Assembly: GCA_035539175.1 (NCBI GenBank)
Contig: DATLIY010000007.1
Location: 1,054,001 to 1,118,000, forward strand
Source: Acidisarcina sp.
GTDB taxonomy: Bacteria; Acidobacteriota; Terriglobia; Terriglobales; Acidobacteriaceae
Direction: 5' to 3'
Length of the DNA stretch: 64,000 nucleotides
Part shown: positions 25,862 through 33,715 of the stretch, piece by piece
Position numbering within the stretch: position 1 is the first letter of the stretch
Layout of the letters: every line of letters starts with the position of its first letter
The notes under the pieces: generated by a model
What the model was told of the DNA's origin: nothing
Seen by the model: the letters and a program-made list of their open reading frames with translations, nothing else
Database searches by the model: none
Translations under genes and position numbers: made by a program

Positions 25862-25905
25862 CCACCCCTCACGCTTGCTCGCCTACGGGCAAACTTGAGG
25901 GGTGG
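25862..25905. terminator. Hairpin between convergent protease and sensor-kinase genes
   Basis: A perfect 10-bp stem, CCACCCCTCA (25862-25871) with TGAGGGGTGG (25896-25905), has a further TTGC/GCAA pairing inside. On the minus strand a T-rich run (GTTTTAGTTT) follows after a few bases. It may serve both convergent genes. Confidence 0.55.
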
Positions 25906-25949
25906 CGATTCGCCGTCAAGGAGTGGAGGCTCGCCGTCTGGGGAGTGCT

Positions 25950-27854
25950 CTACGTATTGCTGCGGCTTTCCATCTGACCTTCGATGATCTGCTCATCGAC
26001 TTTCGCGTCCAGCATCCGCTCGGGAAAGAAGAGCATAAAGACAGTGCCCGACGGCTTTCCGCTGGAGGCGGGGCGGCTGCGCACCATGACGATGCCGTCG
26101 TGCTTTTGAATAATCTCCGCACTGACCCAGAGTCCGAGTCCGGTCCCAGTCACTTCCTTTGTCGTAAAGAACGGCTCGAAGATGTGTTTGCGAACCGACG
26201 CATCCATTCCTGAGCCCGTATCGGCTACAAATATGCGGACGCCTTTGACGGCAGGATCCCGCCAGGAGCGCGAGCGTCGCACCTCCACGGCAAGCTGCCC
26301 ACCTGTCTGCATGGCGTCCACCGCGTTGCCAACCAGATTGGCGAAGAGCTGACGCATCTCCCCGGCAAAGCAAAAGAGTTCGCCTCCGGGACGGTAGTTT
26401 CGCTTGACCTCGATGTTGAAGCCGTTCATGCGCCCCTGGTGCAGGGAGAGTACGGAGTCGATCAAATCCGGCACATTCGAGAACACCGGCAGCGTCGATT
26501 GACGGTAGAAGCGGAGCGTCTGCTGGGTGATCTCGGAGACGCGAGCGACCTCATGCTGCGCCATCTCTGCGTACCGCGTCGCGTCGCGATCCAGCGAGGA
26601 ATTCATGTGTAGCAGGTAGAGCAGATTGGTGACCGCTTCCAGCGGATTGTTGATCTCGTGCGCGATGGAAGCGGCCAGCCTGCCCACGGCGGCCAGCTTT
26701 TCCGTCTTGCGCAGAGCCTCCTCCGAACGAATGCGCTCGGTGGTATCGACGATGATGGCGCCGACCCAGCGCACCGGCTGCAGGCCGGTTCTTACGGGAT
26801 ACAGGTTGATCAGCCAATGGCGTGTGGTGCCGGGCTCTCTGGGAAGTTCGGTACTCAGCTCAACGTCCTGTATCGCCGTTCCCGTGGAAAAGACCTGACG
26901 GATGAGCTCCTCTATCTGGAATGAGGCGGGAGTGGGAATCAGCTCCGATGGAGATTTCCCCAACTGGCGGCTGATCGGCAGCCCATTCAGATCGGCGAGG
27001 AATCCGTTGATGCGCACGTAATGGCACTTGCGGTCGAAAAAACCAAAGCCGGTGGGCGCATTCGCCAGCATGGAATCCAGCAGCGCCAGGGTGTCGTTCA
27101 GCCCCGAGCGCTGCTCGTCCATGGACGAAACCATCAGGTTAAACGCGGTGGTGAGATCCGAAGCTTCGTTCGATGAGAGCACCGGTAACGGGAAGCGGTG
27201 ATGGGAGGAGGGATCGCGCATGAGCTGCCGCGTGCCTTCGCGCAGGACCGCCAGCGGTCGGGTAATGGACTGGGCCATGACCAACGCGACCAGCACCGAC
27301 GCAAGGATGGCGCACAAGGCATAGAGAGACGTGATGCGCAGAAGCGAGGAAACCTGCTGGTGATCGGGCGCAGTGTCCTCATAGATCCAGGCAAAACCGA
27401 TCAGCTTTCCGTCGGCCATGATCGGAGCTACCGCCTCCCCGATATCCTGATTTTCAGGATCGATGGCAGTGCGAAATGACTCGGGATCGTGCATCGGGTG
27501 AAGATGCTGGCGCTCGCTCGGAGACAGAACGTAGAGGCCATTGGAGGTGGAATCGCTGCTGGCAACCGTGCGGCCATTGGCATCCGTTACCTGGGCCGCA
27601 TGAACCGACGATGTGTCCATGATGGTGTTGACGATGAGCTGCAACGTGTCAAACTGGCCGGAAGTCAACAGGGGGGCAGCCTGGGATGCGAGCACCGAAG
27701 CCTTGGAGTTCAGGCGCAACTGCGCTCGATGGCGAATCTCGGTCGTCTGCTGGCGCACCAGTGCGATGGCGAAAGAGAGCAGCAGAATGCTCTCCGTCAC
27801 GATCAATCCCGCAATAAGCTGACTGCGAATGGTGCGGGGTTTCCAAAAGTTCAT
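25950..27854 (-). CDS. Membrane sensor histidine kinase with HAMP and PAS
   Basis: A 634-residue sensor kinase. An N-terminal membrane helix (residues 15-36, with LIAGLIVTESILLLSFAIAL), a periplasmic sensor region and a second membrane helix near 190 precede a HAMP linker (SITRPLAVLREGTRQLM). A PAS-type domain follows. The dimerisation/phospho-acceptor domain has His399 in SIAHEINNPLEA. The ATPase domain shows LVGNAVDAM, DTGSGMD and TKEVTGTGLGLW boxes. No response regulator is adjacent, so it is an orphan; the REC-Hpt gene at 18.1 kb is a conceivable partner. The start is the ATG at 27854; the frame extends upstream with poor coding character. Confidence 0.93.
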   Translation of the reverse strand: MNFWKPRTIRSQLIAGLIVTESILLLSFAIALVRQQTTEIRHRAQLRLNSKASVLASQAAPLLTSGQFDTLQLIVNTIMDTSSVHAAQVTDANGRTVASSDSTSNGLYVLSPSERQHLHPMHDPESFRTAIDPENQDIGEAVAPIMADGKLIGFAWIYEDTAPDHQQVSSLLRITSLYALCAILASVLVALVMAQSITRPLAVLREGTRQLMRDPSSHHRFPLPVLSSNEASDLTTAFNLMVSSMDEQRSGLNDTLALLDSMLANAPTGFGFFDRKCHYVRINGFLADLNGLPISRQLGKSPSELIPTPASFQIEELIRQVFSTGTAIQDVELSTELPREPGTTRHWLINLYPVRTGLQPVRWVGAIIVDTTERIRSEEALRKTEKLAAVGRLAASIAHEINNPLEAVTNLLYLLHMNSSLDRDATRYAEMAQHEVARVSEITQQTLRFYRQSTLPVFSNVPDLIDSVLSLHQGRMNGFNIEVKRNYRPGGELFCFAGEMRQLFANLVGNAVDAMQTGGQLAVEVRRSRSWRDPAVKGVRIFVADTGSGMDASVRKHIFEPFFTTKEVTGTGLGLWVSAEIIQKHDGIVMVRSRPASSGKPSGTVFMLFFPERMLDAKVDEQIIEGQMESRSNT

Positions 27855-28005
27855 AAGTGCAACCTGATCTCCGTTAGCTGTTCTTCCCCGGAGCAATTTC
27901 CATCTTTGCCATGGTCGCGTCAGACTAAGAATACGCCGCATTCGCCTCGTAGCCGCCCTCCTGCCTGCGAGTCAGCGGAGGCGATCTGAAGTGCCTCGAA
28001 GTAGC

Positions 28006-29052
28006 TCAGCGAGCGGGAATCATCTTTTCCTTCAAATCGGATGCAATCTGGTGCCCGTGGAACCGCCCGTTCTCGATAAAGATCTCGTTCGTCCTCTTCC
28101 CGGCAACGATGACCCCTGCGAGATAGACTCCGGGGACATTGCTCTCCAGCGTTCGCCGGTCGCACACAGGCAAACGATCCTCGCCCTCAAGCTGGATTCC
28201 GAGGGCGGTAAGGAAATCAAAATCGGGATGATAGCCCGTCATGGCAAAGACGTAATCATTCGCAACGGTCACTTCTCCCTGTGGGGTGGCAAGGACTGCA
28301 CTATCTTCATGGATGCTCAGAACATGGGATTGGAAGTGTGCCTGAATTTCCCCATGCTTGATGCGGTTTTCTATGTCGGGCAGTATCCAATACTTTACAT
28401 GCTTGTGCATGGCAGGGCCGCGATGCACAAGGGTGACCCGCGCGCCGTGCCTCCACAACTCCAGCGCCGCGATGGCAGCCGAGTTCTTACCGCCAATCAC
28501 GAGCACGTCCAGATTGTAGTAGGGATGCGGGTCCTGGTAGTAGTGCAGAACCTTGGACAACTTCTCGCCAGGAATCTTCAGGTAATTTGGCAGGTCGTAA
28601 TATCCGGTGGCGAGGATGATCTTGCGCGTAGAGAAGGCGCGCTCACGCCCGAAACGGTCACTGGTGACGACCTGAAAAGCTCCATCGCTGCCGCTGACCT
28701 GGCGCACCCTCTGGTATTGGCGAACGTCGAGGTGGTAGTGATCCGCGACCTTGCGGTAATACTCCAGCGCCTCGGCGCGGTTGGGCTTCTGGTTCGGGCT
28801 GGCGAAGGGAATGTTGCCGATCTCCAGCAGCTCCGGCGTGGTGAAGAACGTCATGTGCGAGGGGTAATGGAAGAGCGAATTACACAGGCAGCCCTTATCC
28901 ACCAGCACCACGCGCAGGCCCAGTTGCTGGGCATCGATGGCGCAGGCCAGCCCGGTAGGACCGGCGCCGACAACCAGAACGTCGAACTCTTCCTCCCCGG
29001 CGCCTCCACGCCCAAAAGGCAGCGGGGTGAGGGTATTGCTGGTTTCACTCAT
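28006..29052 (-). CDS. ypdA: YpdA-type flavin disulfide reductase
   Basis: A 348-residue FAD/NAD(P)H oxidoreductase of the YpdA family, in which characterised members reduce bacillithiol disulfide. The FAD motif GAGPTG is at 29-34, and an NAD(P)-binding VIGGKNSAAIAALEL motif lies mid-protein. The KGCLCNSLFHYPSHMTFFTT segment, with a Cys pair, is a YpdA hallmark. A late TGYHPDF and GVYLAGVIVAG complete the fold. It implies a bacillithiol-type low-molecular-weight thiol, which would need bshA/B/C elsewhere in the genome. It is divergent from the aspartase-type gene. Confidence 0.88.
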   Translation of the reverse strand: MSETSNTLTPLPFGRGGAGEEEFDVLVVGAGPTGLACAIDAQQLGLRVVLVDKGCLCNSLFHYPSHMTFFTTPELLEIGNIPFASPNQKPNRAEALEYYRKVADHYHLDVRQYQRVRQVSGSDGAFQVVTSDRFGRERAFSTRKIILATGYYDLPNYLKIPGEKLSKVLHYYQDPHPYYNLDVLVIGGKNSAAIAALELWRHGARVTLVHRGPAMHKHVKYWILPDIENRIKHGEIQAHFQSHVLSIHEDSAVLATPQGEVTVANDYVFAMTGYHPDFDFLTALGIQLEGEDRLPVCDRRTLESNVPGVYLAGVIVAGKRTNEIFIENGRFHGHQIASDLKEKMIPAR

Positions 29053-29128
29053 CTCTCTAGGTTAGACGATGCGGCGCCGGGATTGCAGGCGATTTACGCA
29101 GGCAATCCGGTGCGCCGTTTTCACTCAC

Positions 29129-29158
29129 CTGACTGAGTTCATCTTGCTGCTCTATACT
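29129..29158 (+). promoter_or_regulatory. Candidate promoter ahead of the aspartase-type gene
   Basis: CTGACT (29129-29134) and TATACT (29153-29158) lie 18 bases apart, 75 bases ahead of the gene start. The -10 matches the bacterial consensus at five of six bases and the -35 at four. It is a prediction from sequence only. Confidence 0.35.
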
Positions 29159-29233
29159 CAAAGTCCTCGGAAGGCTATTGGCTCAGGCGATAGTCCTCCA
29201 TTCCCACACAAGCAGCACGAGGAGCGATTCGAA

Positions 29234-30667
29234 ATGTCGGAAGTTCGCAAGGAAAAAGATTCACTTGGATTTGTTGAGGTGCCTGCCAAAGCCTACTATG
29301 GCGCACAAACCGCGCGTGCGGTGGAGAACTACCCCATCTCCGGCATGCGGGCGCATCCGCAGCTCATTCGTGCCCTGGGGATGGTGAAGCGGGCCGCAGC
29401 CGAAGCCAACAAAGAACTGGGGCTGGTGGATGCACACCGCGCCGACGCGATTATCCAGGCGGCGCAGGAGGCGATCGACGGCAAGTGGAACAACGAGTTT
29501 GTCGTGGACGTCTTCCAGGCGGGCGCGGGCGTCAGCCTCCACATGAACACCAACGAGGTGATCGCCAACCGCTCGAATGAGATTCTGGGAGGGGCTCTCG
29601 GCGAGTATGCCGAGGTTCACCCCAATGACCACGTGAACTATGGGCAGTCGACCAACGACGTCTTCCCCACCGCGATGCGCGTAGGAACGCTGCTGGCGCT
29701 GGAGACGCTGTATCCGGTGCTGGATGCGCTGGCCGCCACCTTCGCCGCCAAGGGGAAGGAGTTCCACGGCATCATGAAGTCCGGGCGCACGCACATGCAG
29801 GACGCAGTGCCCATGCGGCTGGGGCAGGAGTTCGCGGCCTACGGACTCGCGATCGAGAAGGGCAGGAGATTCCTGCACGATGCGTCAGACTCGCTGCGCG
29901 AGCTGGGACTGGGCGGCAGCGCGGTGGGCACCGGCATCAACACGCATCCCGACTATCGCGCCAAGGCAGTGGCGAACCTGGCACGCATCTCCGGCCAGAA
30001 GCTGACCCCCGCCGAGGATATGCGCTGGGCGATGCAGTCCAACGCCTGCATGGGAGAGGTAAGCGGCGCACTGCGTGCGATCGCGCTGGAGGTCATCCGC
30101 ATCTCGAATGACCTGCGCCTGCTCTCCTCCGGTCCCAACACTGGCTTCGCGGAGATCTTCCTGCCAAGCCTGCAGCCGGGCTCGTCCATCATGCCGGGAA
30201 AGATCAACCCGGTCATGCCGGAGCTGGCGGCGATGGTGAGCTTCCAGGTAGTTGGCAACGATACTGCCGTGGCATATGCGGTGCAGGCAGGACAGCTCGA
30301 GCTGAACGTCATGATGCCGACGATGGCCTACAACGTTCTGCAGAGCATCACCATCCTGGCCAACATGCTGCGTCAGTTCAACCTGCGGTGCGTCGCCGGA
30401 ATCACGGCCAACGCCGCCCGCTGCGACTTCTACGCGCAGAGCACGGTATCGCTGGCCACCGCGCTCAATCCCTACATTGGCTATGCCAAGGCAGCGGAGA
30501 TTGTGAAGGAATCGGTAGCCACGGGTGAATCCATCATCAAGATTGCCCGGGCGAAGAAGCTGCTGACCGAGGAGGAGATTGCCGAGATCCTCGACCCGGT
30601 GCGCATGACCGAACCGCAGTATCCGCTGGAAGCCGCGAAGCAGCGGGACGCCAAGACAAAAGCCTGA
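29234..30667 (+). CDS. aspA: Aspartate ammonia-lyase (aspartase/fumarase superfamily)
   Basis: A 477-residue homotetrameric lyase that most likely converts aspartate to fumarate and ammonia. The signature PGSSIMPGKINPVMPE is at 315-330, with catalytic Ser318. Earlier conserved regions are GQSTNDVFPTAMR (137-149) and SGRTHMQDAVPMRLGQE (183-199). NPVMPE after the signature points to aspartase more than to fumarase FumC (usually NPT), but fumarase activity cannot be excluded. Length equals E. coli AspA (478). The start at 29234 is supported by GAGGAG at 29219-29224. A bidirectional terminator follows. Confidence 0.85.
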   Translation: MSEVRKEKDSLGFVEVPAKAYYGAQTARAVENYPISGMRAHPQLIRALGMVKRAAAEANKELGLVDAHRADAIIQAAQEAIDGKWNNEFVVDVFQAGAGVSLHMNTNEVIANRSNEILGGALGEYAEVHPNDHVNYGQSTNDVFPTAMRVGTLLALETLYPVLDALAATFAAKGKEFHGIMKSGRTHMQDAVPMRLGQEFAAYGLAIEKGRRFLHDASDSLRELGLGGSAVGTGINTHPDYRAKAVANLARISGQKLTPAEDMRWAMQSNACMGEVSGALRAIALEVIRISNDLRLLSSGPNTGFAEIFLPSLQPGSSIMPGKINPVMPELAAMVSFQVVGNDTAVAYAVQAGQLELNVMMPTMAYNVLQSITILANMLRQFNLRCVAGITANAARCDFYAQSTVSLATALNPYIGYAKAAEIVKESVATGESIIKIARAKKLLTEEEIAEILDPVRMTEPQYPLEAAKQRDAKTKA

Positions 30668-30697
30668 GGCCCGGAGTTGAATCCGGCCCACAAACAA

Positions 30698-30743
30698 AAA
30701 GGCCGTGCCCTGAGATCCTCTCTCGGGCACGGCCTTTGTTTTT
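30698..30743. terminator. Bidirectional rho-independent terminator
   Basis: A perfect 13-bp stem (AAAGGCCGTGCCC, 30698-30710, with GGGCACGGCCTTT, 30725-30737) is followed by GTTTTT. The A-run on the other side gives a U-tract on the minus strand. It lies between the convergent aspartase-type gene and the barrel gene. Confidence 0.88.
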
Positions 30744-30754
30744 GGATTCCCTGC

Positions 30755-31519
30755 TTAACGCTTGTGGAAGCGGTAGACGATCCCCGCCGTAAAGCCGAGA
30801 TTGTACTGGTTCGAGCTGCCGAAACGGGTATATAGAAAATCCGGGGTAACTCGAACAGCCAGTGCCGGGCTGACGTTGTAGTCCAACGGGATGCCGCCAT
30901 CGAGGGCCACGGAATTGCCGTTGGGGTACAGGCCGATCAGGGTTCCCGGAAGTCCGTTGGTATTGGTGTCGAAGTTTCCGTGGGAGACGCCGACCAAAAC
31001 GCGGACGCTGCTGGCCAGGCGCTGCCCCTGTGTAATCCGGTATTGCGGCCCCGCCATGAACACGTACTGGCTGATGCTGGGCATAAACACCTGGTATTGG
31101 TTGTTGTAGGTGTAGGCCGCACCATAGTTGCCGCGGGTATCGACGGTGATTCCCAGCTTCGGCCGGATATAGTCGGTCAGCCCGACGTTCCATCCAACTT
31201 CGGTCGAACGCTGCAAGCTGTCGCCGGGACGGAAGCGCTGGTAGCTAAAGCCGCCATATGCCTCATATTTGTGCCCGTAGATATCTTTAACCAGTGCCTG
31301 AATGCGCTGCTGACGCCGGGCGCGTACCCGCGCAGCCGCCGACTGTGGCCCCGCTGCCGCCGGGGGCGCCGGCGTGGTCTGGGCTGGCTCCTGCGCTGGT
31401 TCCTGGGCTGCAGGAGCAGCGTCGGTGCTGGTGCTGGTCTGTGCGCGCATCGCGGGCGCGGCAAGAAGAATAGACAGAAGGGGAAATAGAAAATACTGCT
31501 TGAGCTTGCTACGGTGCAT
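30755..31519 (-). CDS. Secreted outer-membrane beta-barrel-like protein
   Basis: A 254-residue exported protein. The signal peptide (residues 1-26, LLSILLAAPAMRA then QTS) leads to a Pro/Ala/Thr-rich linker of about 35 residues, then a region of alternating hydrophobic/aromatic strands (YEAYGGFSYQRF, PDFLYTRFGSSNQYNLGFTA) ending in IVYRFHKR. The pattern fits an 8- to 10-stranded barrel. No enzymatic motif is present. The start was placed at 31519 because a GGAGG lies upstream of it on the minus strand. It is divergent from the cytochrome gene. Confidence 0.82.
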   Translation of the reverse strand: MHRSKLKQYFLFPLLSILLAAPAMRAQTSTSTDAAPAAQEPAQEPAQTTPAPPAAAGPQSAAARVRARRQQRIQALVKDIYGHKYEAYGGFSYQRFRPGDSLQRSTEVGWNVGLTDYIRPKLGITVDTRGNYGAAYTYNNQYQVFMPSISQYVFMAGPQYRITQGQRLASSVRVLVGVSHGNFDTNTNGLPGTLIGLYPNGNSVALDGGIPLDYNVSPALAVRVTPDFLYTRFGSSNQYNLGFTAGIVYRFHKR

Positions 31520-31711
31520 GAACCTGAAAGCCTCCACGACTAAGCTGCCGGTAAAAGAAGGGCAGAAAAAACTTCGCTCTTTGTATTAAAGCATCTGCAT
31601 CGCCCAAGTGACTCTGCTTTCGGCTAGAATCAGCGAGATAGCGTGGGGGGCATGCTGCGGAACCTACCCTGATCCTGCACAAAAAACCGAACACCACGAG
31701 GCTGAAAACTG

Positions 31712-32296
31712 ATGAAGACCTTTCTGTTGGGCCTGTTGTTAGGCGTTCTATGTGTCCCCCTGGGGGCGTTAGTCTACTTCCAGGCGGGAACGCCACCTGT
31801 GGCCGTCTCAGACAAGCCCTTCCCCATGGAAGAGACGCTGGTCCACATTCCCATGCATGCGCGCATTCGCAGGGAAGCGGCCAAAGCAGTGCCCATGGAA
31901 GCCAGCGCCACCAATCTGGAGGCAGGGGCCCACATCTATCGTCAGCAATGCTCGGCATGCCACGGGCTCTATGGACGGCCATCCGCCTTCGCGTCGCACA
32001 TGTATCCCGTTGCCCCGCAGCTTTGGCAACCGCATGGCAACGGAGTGGTGGGAGTAAGCGACGATCCGCCGAGCGAGACCTACTGGAAGGTCGCCAACGG
32101 CATCCGGCTCACCGGCATGCCCTCGTATAGCAAGGTATTGAATCAGACCGAGATGTGGCAGGTATCCCTGTTGCTGGCCAATGCGGATAAACCGATGCCG
32201 CCTGGGGTTCTTGAACTGCTGAAGAGACCCTTCGATTATGACCCGCCGGCGACAGGCGCGGACGCAGCGGTCCTTCCTACCTCACCGGCAAAGTAA
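31712..32296 (+). CDS. c-type cytochrome, membrane-anchored or exported
   Basis: A 194-residue monoheme cytochrome c. An N-terminal hydrophobic helix (residues 3-22) serves as signal or anchor. The heme motif CSACH is at 80-84 and the likely distal ligand is Met136 (LTGMPSYS). The spacing fits a class I cytochrome of about 90 residues. It is not adjacent to a recognisable oxidase or dehydrogenase, so its electron partner is unknown. A terminator follows. Confidence 0.9.
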   Translation: MKTFLLGLLLGVLCVPLGALVYFQAGTPPVAVSDKPFPMEETLVHIPMHARIRREAAKAVPMEASATNLEAGAHIYRQQCSACHGLYGRPSAFASHMYPVAPQLWQPHGNGVVGVSDDPPSETYWKVANGIRLTGMPSYSKVLNQTEMWQVSLLLANADKPMPPGVLELLKRPFDYDPPATGADAAVLPTSPAK

Positions 32297-32343
32297 ATCC
32301 ACGGATCTAGACCATCGCGGCTCTAAACCATGCCGTGGCTAAG

Positions 32344-32380
32344 ACGGGCAGCCAGTTCTCCAACCGGCTGCCCGTTCCTT
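32344..32380 (+). terminator. Rho-independent terminator after the cytochrome gene
   Basis: A perfect 10-bp stem (ACGGGCAGCC, 32344-32353, with GGCTGCCCGT, 32366-32375) has a 12-base loop and is followed by TCCTTTTCT. The end touches the convergent DUF481 gene. Confidence 0.78.
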
Positions 32381-32382
32381 TT

Positions 32383-33579
32383 CTAGTGAAGTGTGTAGCC
32401 GACTCCCGCCGTGAACTGGAAGGAGTTGTTCTTGAAGCCCGTCGGAGGATTGTTCAGATAGTTGTCCACCGCGCCGAGGTTGAAGCTCAGCCGCTTGTAG
32501 ACCGGGAAGACCAATCCCGCCGATACGTTCGACGAAAAGGCATTGGTGTCGTTGTAGGAGACGTTCGCTACCCCCGCTTCATTCAGCAGCAATCCAGCGG
32601 GAAGCTTGCGCCAATATGTCTCGCCAAAGCTTGAGCCGACAAGGCTGGTGCTGGGCTGCACCGGCGGCACGGGCACAAGAAAGGTGTCTGCGGAGAAGGT
32701 CTGATGTTCATAGTGGATATCGGCCTTCGCATCCAGTTGCTGGTTTTTCTGTTGGATGATCGTGTAGCCGACGCCACCTCCATAAATCTGCTGCAGGCTC
32801 AGGCCCTGGGAGTAGTTGTGGTCCCAGGCGCCATCGACAAGCACATAGAACCGCGACGTCAAGTACTCATCGCGCTCCGCATCCGCGTGGAAAATAGAGG
32901 TCTTGGTGTCAAGGGTTCCGGGCTGGTGCACCTTGCCGTAGATGTCCGTAAAATTGGCGGTGGTGCGATTGCGCGGCGCCAGCCAGCTAACACCGGGAAC
33001 GAGCCTCGCCAGCGCGAGCCCAACGTTGAAGTTCTGGCTGTTTTGCGTCGCCTCCACAAAGGCGGCACCCGCGGTTACCGTGCCATTCCAACCGTGGAAG
33101 AAGCTCGGCTCGTGGCGGAGAGCCTTCTCGAAGCTCGCCTGGTCGATCACAGTGTCCGCGTTCTTGGTGGCAATCGCTGGGGCTGCCGCGCCGGTGGCGC
33201 TCTCAACCTGAATCTCGGTTCCCGTGGCGTGGATCGTTCCCTGCGGAACCTCGGAGTCGGGAGTCTTCCTGCTCAGCTTCTGCCCTTTCTGGATCACTGC
33301 GAACTTCTCCGTAGTCCGCAGTTCTTTTATCTTGTCCCAACCAACCGTAATGTCTCCCGCATTGTCGCTGTGAAAGACGAGCTTATCTCCGCTGGAGTGC
33401 AGAAACGTGCCGGTTAGCTGATCTCCATTGGTGAATACCACTACATCGGTTCCTGGCTTCGGGTCACCCGTACCATCCGCCAGCAAGGCATGATTGGCTC
33501 CGCTAAGCGCCACAATCACGGCGAGAGTCCATCGGATGCTGGCAAATCCTGCTCGAGCACGAGGAAATATATCTGGCAT
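32383..33579 (-). CDS. DUF481-type outer-membrane protein
   Basis: A 398-residue exported protein. A signal peptide of about 35 residues is followed by VVFTNGDQLTGTFLHSSGDK, then SDNAGDITVGWDKIKEL: an SH3-like N-terminal domain often seen ahead of DUF481 barrels. The C-terminal half (from about 150) shows barrel strands and ends VGYTLH. Function of the family is unclear, possibly salt-stress or outer-membrane related. The start is at 33579, with GAGAGG six bases upstream on the minus strand. It lies 136 bp downstream of the TonB-dependent receptor gene on the same strand. Confidence 0.85.
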   Translation of the reverse strand: MPDIFPRARAGFASIRWTLAVIVALSGANHALLADGTGDPKPGTDVVVFTNGDQLTGTFLHSSGDKLVFHSDNAGDITVGWDKIKELRTTEKFAVIQKGQKLSRKTPDSEVPQGTIHATGTEIQVESATGAAAPAIATKNADTVIDQASFEKALRHEPSFFHGWNGTVTAGAAFVEATQNSQNFNVGLALARLVPGVSWLAPRNRTTANFTDIYGKVHQPGTLDTKTSIFHADAERDEYLTSRFYVLVDGAWDHNYSQGLSLQQIYGGGVGYTIIQQKNQQLDAKADIHYEHQTFSADTFLVPVPPVQPSTSLVGSSFGETYWRKLPAGLLLNEAGVANVSYNDTNAFSSNVSAGLVFPVYKRLSFNLGAVDNYLNNPPTGFKNNSFQFTAGVGYTLH

Positions 33580-33715
33580 AACAGACCTCTCTCCCAAAGA
33601 AAAATTCCGGCTTCCAGCGAACCTGATTCGTAATGCGAGCAAGGTCAATTAGATGCAGAAGGTAGTATGCGAGTAGTGGCAAAAGAAGAAAGATCGCAGA
33701 GACGGGAGGTTTCCT

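Noticed and set aside
29234-30667. Calling the lyase fumarase FumC
   Set aside because: NPVMPE after the signature and the length fit aspartase better, although fumarase cannot be fully excluded.
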